Below, piece after piece: positions 1-7,000 of a stretch of 9,722 bases of DNA; the stretch's first letter is position 1, and each line of letters begins with the position of its first letter. Source of the stretch: G039029935 sp039029935 (GTDB lineage: Bacteria > Chloroflexota > Anaerolineae > Caldilineales > Caldilineaceae). The notes beneath the pieces were generated by a model that saw only the letters and a program-made list of their open reading frames with translations, was not told the DNA's origin and ran no database searches. The DNA lies in the NCBI GenBank assembly GCA_039029935.1, contig JBCCFC010000437.1:1-9722 (forward strand), in the 5' to 3' direction. The position numbers and the translations under genes were made by a program.

Positions 1-20
1 GTTTATAAAATGATAATTTC

Positions 21-291
21 AACGGGTATCAACTTAAGACGGGACAGTTAAGATGATTGTAGGAATAATTTAGTTTGTTGATGTCTCAATTGGATAGTAT
101 CCAGATAAGAGTACAATCATGATAATCTCAGAAAATATGACATTTTATCCGTTTTCATCGCATAAAGATTCTAAAAATATTCTATGCTGAGGTGGTAGAA
201 ATTGTAACACTTGTCATCCTGTTACTTCAACGGATAAAATGTCAATATTCACATCAAATATGCCCTGTCCCGCCTTAAGTTGATACCCGTT
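21..291. repeat. Outer inverted repeat, 27-bp arms at 21-47 and 265-291
   Basis: The left arm begins AACGGGTATCAACTTAAG and the right arm is its reverse complement over 27 bases, with one mismatch (A at 39 against G on the other strand). The arms are 217 bases apart, too far for a simple terminator hairpin. I see no matching target-site duplication outside the arms, so a miniature transposable element is possible but not supported. The region 1-213 outside the arms holds no gene that I can support. Confidence 0.8.
138..244. repeat. Inner inverted repeat, 16-bp arms at 138-153 and 229-244
   Basis: TGACATTTTATCCGTT at 138-153 is the exact reverse complement of 229-244, with a 75-base loop. It is nested inside the 27-bp pair. 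The order of the arms is kept, but the spacing differs (90 bases on the left, 20 on the right), as if one side has gained or lost about 70 bases. Confidence 0.8.
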
Positions 292-501
292 CGTTTGTCT
301 CTTCATGATTTCTTCCCCTACCTTGCTTCCCTTACCTGCAGTCTGCATCATCATGCCGAGCAGACCCTTCGCCATTGGATGATTATTATCAAGTGTAGCG
401 GATGGCGGTGCGGTTGTCTGCCACAAAACGCGACAATTCATGCTATAAACTGTAGCAATCTCCAGAAAATCAACCGTTGTGGCTATACAGCGAGGAATCA
501 T
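214..501 (-). CDS. Hypothetical small protein (doubtful)
   Basis: A 95-codon frame follows the ATPase gene on the same strand, 64 bases past its stop. I do not recognise it. It starts at ATG 501 with no convincing ribosome binding site. It has no obvious signal peptide, membrane helix or metal motif. The middle is Met- and Lys-rich (LLGMMMQTAGKGSKVGEEI), and the end reads NGYQLKAGQGIF and NIDILSVEVTG. The codons for NGYQLKAGQ and DILSV lie in inverted repeats whose other arms, at 21-47 and 138-153, would encode the same short motifs on the plus strand but in two different frames. This suggests the tail of a real gene with a decayed inverted copy beside it. It could equally be a chance frame. 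Confidence 0.3.
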   Translation of the reverse strand: MIPRCIATTVDFLEIATVYSMNCRVLWQTTAPPSATLDNNHPMAKGLLGMMMQTAGKGSKVGEEIMKRQTNGYQLKAGQGIFDVNIDILSVEVTG

Positions 502-565
502 ACAAAAAACGTAGCGTGGTCATCCTGCCCATACATACTATCCTATACACGAGCATTAACACGAC

Positions 566-2704
566 TTATTCAATCATCTTCTGTGTATTTTCAATACGCT
601 TTTGCGTGAGTAGTGGCCGTGTAGAGTTGACGATGCCAGCAAACAGCGCGCTTAGGGTAATCGTCATGCCTGTGATCACACCCCAGTGGAACAGGACGAT
701 ACCGCTCAGGCAAACGATGCAGGGCATGGTCGAGAGGTAATAGTTTACCCGCATATTTTTTGAAAGCTGCTCGGCGATGTCAAACATTTCCCCTAACCTG
801 TTTAGGGTGCCATCCATCAAAATAACTTGGGCAGTATCGGTGGCGATCATGGTCGCACCACGCAGAGAAACCGAGACATTGGCCTGTTTCAGTGCTATCG
901 AATCATTAATGCCGTCGCCCAAAAAGCAAACACACCTTCCTTCGTCTTGTAATGTCGCGACAAGGTTGGCTTTGTTTTCCGGTAGCGTATTGGCAAAATA
1001 ATGCTCAATGCCCAAGGTTTCGGCCAGCTTCTTGGTGGGTGCTTCGTGGTCGCCAGAGATAATGTACATGGAGATACCACGTTGACGTAGCGTATGAATC
1101 ATATCTTTGGCTTCGGGACGAATCGTGGCGTGAAGTTCGATCACACCAGCGACATGGTCGTCAAACGCAACAAGGACCAGCGAGTGTCCATCCTCGTGAC
1201 TCCTGGATTGCACCTGCTTGACCTCGTTGGGGATATGGATGTCGTTCATCGCCATGAACTTGTCACTCCCCACCCGGATCACGCGGTCGGATAGATTGAC
1301 CTGTATCCCAAAGCCCATTTCATATTTGGCATCAACGATTTTAGGCCACACCAACGCTTGTTCCTTGGCGGCAGCTAGAATGGCTTTGGCAATCGGGTGT
1401 GTTTGTCCGTCCTCAGCAGCGGCTGCATAGCGTAGAATCTCGTTTTGATCGTAGCCATGATAGGTGTGAATCTGACCCACCGTTGGCTGCTCCAAGGTCA
1501 ACGTGCCTGTTTTGTCAAAAACAACCGTATCGACCTGCTGTAATAATTCTAATGAGCGACCATCCTTGATCAAGATGCCCCGATGCGAAGCGATATTCAA
1601 AAAGATCAATGTGCTGGCGGGGGCAAACAGCCTCATTTTGTAGCCAAATTCGTTGGTGAACACAGCGATGGCACTGGAAAGTCCAAAGAGCGGATAAAAC
1701 AATATCCCCAATCCCAAGACGGGTAAGGCCAGTTTATCCGCCATGGCTTCGCCTTGTGATTGGAGCGAACCTTTTAAGTCCACCGTCTGATCCAGAATCT
1801 TGCCAATCTGCATCGCCACCGTTTCCTCTCCAGTCTTGTCGATGCAAACCCCAATGCGACCTGCCAAGACAATGGTGGACGCCAATACCTCAGCACCAAC
1901 TCCTTTCTCGACGGGTTGGGATTCTCCGGTCAGCTTGTGCTGATCAATAGACGCAAAGCCGCTTGCGATCACGCCATCCACACAAATCGTCTGACCCGCA
2001 CTGACCATCACAATATCGCCACGCTGCAACGTTTCAAATGGCATCTCAACCTCGACTGTTGACCCAGAGCCGTCATCCGTTACCACCCAGACAGAACGAG
2101 GAGGGGCGTCAAATAAATTAGAGAGACTTTGTTTACAGGTATGTTCGCTGAGTGCCAGCAGTTTTAAGCCGAGCAGCGAAAACCAAACCGTGATGACTTG
2201 GGTATAGAAAAAGCCCCCCACAAGCTCACCAGTGAATAATAAGGCATCAAGGACATACGATGACATTCGACGATTTCGAATGACCGCTTTATAGGCCATC
2301 GTATAGAATGGAATCGTCGAATAAATACTAATGGCGACCATCACCCACAGCAAAGGCGGATAAAATAGACTGATGCCAGCAAGTGCCAAATTGCCCGATG
2401 CAATGGCAAACTGTCGGTTGACCGCTTTTTCGGCCTCGCTGACCTCAGAACCAGCCATTTCCACCATTTGTTGACGACGTGTGCGGAAAAATCCCAGCAA
2501 ATCCTCTTTGGCTGTTTGGGGGGGCGTCTGCATTGGATCAGACGAACTTGAAAGGTGCATCACGAGCGTCTTCTTTTTCTTGCGCACACCGTTTTTTTTT
2601 GCATCGACTATCCAAGGTGTTTCTTTTTTCCGTTTATTGTCCAGATATAGCTTGACACCAGCAACCAGTGCCCCGCCAGATAGCAGCATAGCGGTTAAGA
2701 ACAT
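566..2704 (-). CDS. P1B-like P-type ATPase lacking the CPC metal motif
   Basis: Membrane pump of the heavy-metal (P1B) branch, driven by ATP. Numbered from the ATG at 2704 (712 residues): actuator TGE at 259-261; phosphorylated Asp397 in DKTGTLT; nucleotide-binding HP at 436-437 and the GFG motif soon after; SGD at 550-552; GDGIND at 596-601. An extra N-terminal membrane segment (1-17) precedes a basic, Ser- and Pro-rich stretch. Membrane pairs then lie near 100-140 and 148-187, singles near 326-347 and 356-375, and a last pair near 651-692. There is no N-terminal CxxC domain. The fourth core helix has APAS (361-364) where metal pumps have CPC or another Cys-containing triplet. Two cysteines (662, 665) sit in the penultimate helix. 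The ion is therefore unknown. The gene lies 30 bases after the condensation gene on the same strand, so it is probably co-transcribed and may serve in export, resistance or ion supply for the pathway; that role is inferred. The coding strand has a second A9 run near codon 37. Confidence 0.9.
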   Translation of the reverse strand: MFLTAMLLSGGALVAGVKLYLDNKRKKETPWIVDAKKNGVRKKKKTLVMHLSSSSDPMQTPPQTAKEDLLGFFRTRRQQMVEMAGSEVSEAEKAVNRQFAIASGNLALAGISLFYPPLLWVMVAISIYSTIPFYTMAYKAVIRNRRMSSYVLDALLFTGELVGGFFYTQVITVWFSLLGLKLLALSEHTCKQSLSNLFDAPPRSVWVVTDDGSGSTVEVEMPFETLQRGDIVMVSAGQTICVDGVIASGFASIDQHKLTGESQPVEKGVGAEVLASTIVLAGRIGVCIDKTGEETVAMQIGKILDQTVDLKGSLQSQGEAMADKLALPVLGLGILFYPLFGLSSAIAVFTNEFGYKMRLFAPASTLIFLNIASHRGILIKDGRSLELLQQVDTVVFDKTGTLTLEQPTVGQIHTYHGYDQNEILRYAAAAEDGQTHPIAKAILAAAKEQALVWPKIVDAKYEMGFGIQVNLSDRVIRVGSDKFMAMNDIHIPNEVKQVQSRSHEDGHSLVLVAFDDHVAGVIELHATIRPEAKDMIHTLRQRGISMYIISGDHEAPTKKLAETLGIEHYFANTLPENKANLVATLQDEGRCVCFLGDGINDSIALKQANVSVSLRGATMIATDTAQVILMDGTLNRLGEMFDIAEQLSKNMRVNYYLSTMPCIVCLSGIVLFHWGVITGMTITLSALFAGIVNSTRPLLTQKRIENTQKMIE
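2592..2600 (-). other. Second A9 run, early in the ATPase gene
   Basis: The coding strand reads GCA AAA AAA AAC GGT, which includes the heptamer A AAA AAC in frame. The main frame stays open through it and the protein reads normally on both sides, so no shift is needed here. It is listed because it is the same length as the run at the AMT/condensation junction and serves as an internal control for slippage or sequencing error. Confidence 0.6.
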
Positions 2705-2709
2705 ATAAA

Positions 2710-2717
2710 TCACCTGC
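2710..2717 (-). promoter_or_regulatory. Ribosome binding site of the P-type ATPase
   Basis: The minus strand reads GCAGGTGA, with AGGTGA 5 bases before ATG at 2704. An in-frame GTG at 2713 overlaps this site and would have no site of its own, so the ATG is the likelier start. Confidence 0.6.
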
Positions 2718-2734
2718 TTATATATAGATTTGCC

Positions 2735-4075
2735 TTAGACTAATTCTGGATGAGAGTAAGTTTGAATTGTGAATAAGTCTGCGACATTCGCTTCCGGATT
2801 CGCCATGATTTCTTTGAGAAAGCACTGAAAATCGTTGTGCCAACGCTCAATCGTACTTTCTGCAAACAGGTCTGTGCGGTAGTCATAATCGAGCCACAGT
2901 TCCCCATTGATTTCGATGACATCCAGACGGAAATCAACGAGCGCAAAGTTGGCGAACGCTGGCAAGAACTCGGTTTGCAACTCATACAACTCAGGGGCGG
3001 GAATCGAGCGATCCACATTAAAAATCGTTGTGAGCAATGGGTATTCATTTTGTCTATTTTGCTCATTTTGTTCATTGTGCTTGGAAAGAAGCCTTGCAAA
3101 GGGATAGTCTTGATGCTCATAAGCATCTAAGATGGTCTTTTTAAGCATTATTAGATACTCATTGATTGTCTGGTTTTTGGTCCAACAACTGTAAATAGGC
3201 AGAAAATGGGTGCAATAGCCAACCATCTCCTTGCTATGCTCAAAAGAACGTCCTGCGGTCGGCGTCCCAATAACCAATTCATCCTGACCTGTCAAGCGGT
3301 GTAGCAGCAATCCATAGACCGACAAGAGTGTCATAAACAAAGAGGCGTGATGTGACCGAGCAAACTGTTTGATCTGGCTCGTCAACTGGGCATCAAAGCG
3401 GGCAGAATATCTGTCACCTCGACAGCTAATGTCATGTGAACGTGGATAGTCTGTTGGCAAGTCCGCTATAGGGAATCCTGCCCGAAATTGTTCTTGCCAA
3501 TAGGTTTCTTGCGCTGCATCACTCTGGCTTGTTTTTGCTTGCCACTCGATAAATTCACGATATTGATGGGGGATTTCGAGTTGGTTCTCGACTGCTTGAC
3601 ACGCCGCATGATAGAGCGTGGTGAGTTCCGACAGCAGGATGTTGATTGACCAGCCGTCGCTCACAATATGATGGACATCTATCGCCAAGAGGTGTAATTC
3701 CTCGGCCAGTTTGAGGACAGCAGTGCGCATCAAAGGTCCGTCGGAGAGCGCAAAAGGCGTCTTTGCCTGTTGCAATTGCCAGTCGGTCACGGCTGCGTCT
3801 TGCGCTTGACCTGCCAAATGTGTCAGATCAACGAGTTGTACCTCAGCATTGAGTGTCGAATGGACAGTTTGCACTGGCACTGTACCTGTATCACTACCAC
3901 TGATGGTGGTATGGAGTGCCTCATGACGGTCTACCAGCCTTTGTATCGCACACTGCATCTTCTCTAGGCGAAAGGGTCCACGTAGCAGGATATTCACAGA
4001 ACAGCACCAGTCAGGTTCTCCCTGCAAGCTAAGTTTCCAGAGTTCTTTCTGTTCGCAAGAAAGCGGCACTTGCAA
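2735..4075 (-). CDS. NRPS condensation domain protein (perhaps fused to the PKS by frameshift)
   Basis: It catalyses amide bond formation between an upstream acyl or aminoacyl carrier and a downstream aminoacyl carrier. Here it would join the beta-amino acyl chain from the AMT module to an amino acid. A single C domain fills the 446 residues. The first core motif PLSCEQKELW starts at residue 4. The catalytic HHIVSDG has H135, H136, D140 and G141, so HHxxxDG is intact. Further down are LTGQDELVIGTPTAGR, MVGYCTHFLPI, and a normal closing region, WLDYDYRTDLF to the TAA stop. No adenylation or carrier domain follows. The lack of any N-terminal docking segment, the TTG start without a ribosome binding site, and the 2-base gap to the synthase all suggest it is really the C-terminal domain of that protein, reached by a -1 shift in the A9 run. 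A separate coupled gene is possible. Confidence 0.9.
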   Translation of the reverse strand: MQVPLSCEQKELWKLSLQGEPDWCCSVNILLRGPFRLEKMQCAIQRLVDRHEALHTTISGSDTGTVPVQTVHSTLNAEVQLVDLTHLAGQAQDAAVTDWQLQQAKTPFALSDGPLMRTAVLKLAEELHLLAIDVHHIVSDGWSINILLSELTTLYHAACQAVENQLEIPHQYREFIEWQAKTSQSDAAQETYWQEQFRAGFPIADLPTDYPRSHDISCRGDRYSARFDAQLTSQIKQFARSHHASLFMTLLSVYGLLLHRLTGQDELVIGTPTAGRSFEHSKEMVGYCTHFLPIYSCWTKNQTINEYLIMLKKTILDAYEHQDYPFARLLSKHNEQNEQNRQNEYPLLTTIFNVDRSIPAPELYELQTEFLPAFANFALVDFRLDVIEINGELWLDYDYRTDLFAESTIERWHNDFQCFLKEIMANPEANVADLFTIQTYSHPELV

Positions 4076-4077
4076 CG

Positions 4078-7000
4078 CTAGACTTTTTTTTTACGCACGG
4101 TCATTTCTGCTAGTTGCGCTGTCTGTTGCACTGTTTGCGGCACTGTTTGCAGCACTGTCCGTTGTACTGTTTGTTGTACTTTCCCTTGAGCAGCGTTAGA
4201 TAAAAACCCGCCCATTTTCATCTCATCAATGCTTTCTTCAACCGCACGTACGATGGCAGCAAGGTCATCATCTGTGTGCGCCGTCGAGAGAAAACAGGTG
4301 CGCCCTTCCCAGACATAGATGCCCTTCTCGATCAGATGATGATAGAGCAGCTCAATTTCCAGCGGCTGATAGAAATAGCTGACATTTCTGGAAAAAACAA
4401 AGCGGAAAAAGGAGCCAAAATGGGTCATCTCAATCGGCACCTGCGCCTCACGGAATCGGAGGTTGAGGATTTGCGCCAGTTGTGCTGTCCGCTGGTTAAG
4501 ACTCTCTTGCAATGCGGGTCCTTCTTCTTTTAAGTGCTGAAGCATGGCACGTGATGAGGCCATTGCCAATGGATGACGACAAAAAGTTCCGGCAACAAAA
4601 CTGAGATTATTTTTGGGCTGTGATGCCCCAAACCCACCGTCGATATAATCCAAGTACGCTGCTTTCCCCGCGACTAGGCCGATGGGCATCCCACCACCAA
4701 CCACTTTTCCATAAGTCACTAAGTCGGCCTCTATGCCAAAGAACGCTTGCGCCCCGCCCGGATGGACGCGGAAGCCCGTAATGATTTCATCAAAGATCAA
4801 TGTGATGTCTGTCTCACGAGTGATGGCTCTGAGTTCATGTAAGAATTCTTTTGGTTGTAGACTAGGCTTGCGACTTTGCACCGGCTCAACTAGGACAGCG
4901 GCCAACTCATGTGCCTGTTCTTTAATCAGGTCGAGGGCGTGAGGCTTCCCATAAGGCAAAACCAGCACATCATCAGCAATGTATTGCGGGATGCCTGACG
5001 CCATTGGCATGGATTTCAGTGCGCCGTTGACCCTTGTCTCCGTGACCAGTGTGGCATCTGAATGACCATGATAGGAGTCTGAAAAGAGCGCGATTTTTGT
5101 GCGTCCGCTGGCGGCGCGGGCGAGACGGATCGCGGTCATCACCGCCTCTGTGCCAGAGTTGTGGAAGGACACACGCTCCGCTCCTGTTAATTCACAGACC
5201 AACGCTGCCACTTCGCCAGCCACATCTGACTGCGGTCCTAAGTGCATGCCTTTGCTGAGTTGTGCTTGTATCGCTTGCATAACCGATGGCGGATTATGAC
5301 CCAGCAGATGGACGCCAAATCCCATTGACAAATCGATATACGCACGCTCATCGACATCCCAAAATGTAGCCCCCTCAGAGCGTTCAGCCAGAATCGGGTA
5401 TCGCATCTCTTTGATTTCCGCACGCAATCCCATCAGATACCGGATGTCAGACAAAATCGCCCGATCACGCTCGGTCTGCTCTCGTGAATTGAAGGTGCGT
5501 TGCGTATACCGTGCAATCAGCGCATCCAAATACTGCTGTTGTTGAGGTATCAGTATTCGGCTGGATTCTGCAAAGGATTCAACATCAAAGGCAGAAGAGG
5601 GCGATGATTTTTGACCCGCTCTCTCCGCTGAAGACGTGGTTGTCGATGGAACTGTGGGGACTGGTGCAGCCTTGTGTCCATTCAAATGTCCATTCTGCGC
5701 GATATGCCCATTCTGTGAGCTATATGCTGACGGTTGGTTCTGCGCTGGTGCTTGTTGTGGTGTGGAGAAGCTACCACCGCTCAAAACCCCTAGCTGTTGT
5801 GTCATTAGCTGAGACATTGCCTGAATCTGTTGACTCATAATCCGTTCTAAGCTGCTATCACCCACGTCACTGGCAGTCGTGGTAGCCTGATGCGGTGTAC
5901 TGAGCCTGTCGATAGGTGGTGCAGCAGGAAGAGTAGAAGGCAGTGCAGAAGGTGATGCCGCAGGTGGGTGGGCTGTTGTGTGGGCACTTGCGCCATTACT
6001 TGCGCCGTTAGAAATGACTGGTACGAAGGATGACGGTGTAGAAAGCGATGAGATAGATGGCAGAGGACTTGCGGCGTGACCGTTCTGGGTGCTATCTTGG
6101 CGCGCAAACCATTCTGGTGGCAACGATTGGTGAATGTGCATGGCTAATGCATCAACCGTATTGAGTTCTTCAAAAAGCTGTCGGATACCAACTTCGACCC
6201 CATAGGTGTCCTTGATGGTGCGAGCCAACTCCATAAAGAGCAGCGAATCACTCCCCAGTTCCACCAAGGGGATATCGGTATCAAGATGTGTAGGGTTGAT
6301 TTGGAGCGATTTCGCCACTTCGTTCTGTACTTGTTGCACAATCGTTTTTAGGTATGCTGCGGCGTGACCGTTCTGTCGATGATCCATAGATAAGCCCTCA
6401 TTTTGATCTGCTAAACTATCTTGCTCTTCGGTTTTTGTGTGAACACCCTGAATCCAATAGCGTTCTCTTTGCCAGGCATAGGTTGGTAAGGCGACCTTAC
6501 GACGGACATGCGCTCGATCCAAAGCTGCCCAGTCAACCTTTGCCCCACGCACATAGAGTTCTGCCAATGTATCGAGTACTTGCTGCCAATCCCCTAGCGC
6601 TTTATCGTCTCCCCCGTTATCTTCTCTCCCCCTATCTGCTGATGGGGCTGGGCGTAGCGTCGGTAGCCAGACACCATATCCATCCGGCAGGCAACGACGA
6701 CCCATGCCCAATAGCACGGGCTTGGGACCGATTTCCACAAACACCTCAAGCCCCGCGTCATACAAAGTCTGCATCCCATCCACAAAGCGCACGGGCTGCC
6801 GCACATGGCGCATCCAATAGTCTGGCGTGGTCACGTCACCAGTCGCCAGGTCACCAGTCGCCAGGTCACCAGTCACGTTTGAGATCAACTTAAGCGTGGG
6901 TGGCGCAAGATGCACCTCGCGCACGACCTGTGCAAATCTTTCCAGCATGGGGTCCATCAATGGGGAATGGAAGGCATGGGAGACAACCAGTTCCTTGGTC

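Noticed and set aside
21..291. Inverted repeats as a CRISPR, attachment site or MITE
   Set aside because: There are only two arms per pair, inverted and not regularly spaced, with no target-site duplication and no transposase or integrase in the window.
502..565. Terminator after the ATPase gene
   Set aside because: I found no stable hairpin followed by a T run on the minus strand in this stretch.
2592..2600. A AAA AAC heptamer in the ATPase gene as a frameshift site
   Set aside because: The main frame continues normally and the -1 frame gives no recognisable domain, so there is no sign of a useful alternative product.
2705..2734. TATATATA-like sequence before the ATPase gene as an internal promoter
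   Set aside because: No matching -35 element at proper spacing was found; the short AT-rich gap alone is not enough.
2740..3126. Alternative-frame protein of 128 codons inside the condensation gene
   Set aside because: It lies wholly inside a clear condensation domain coding region, has no recognisable motif, and is best seen as a shadow frame.
6435..6893. Plus-strand frame of 152 codons opposite the AT domain
   Set aside because: It runs antisense to intact acyltransferase sequence and owes its repeats to the 15-bp units of the real gene; nothing suggests a separate protein.
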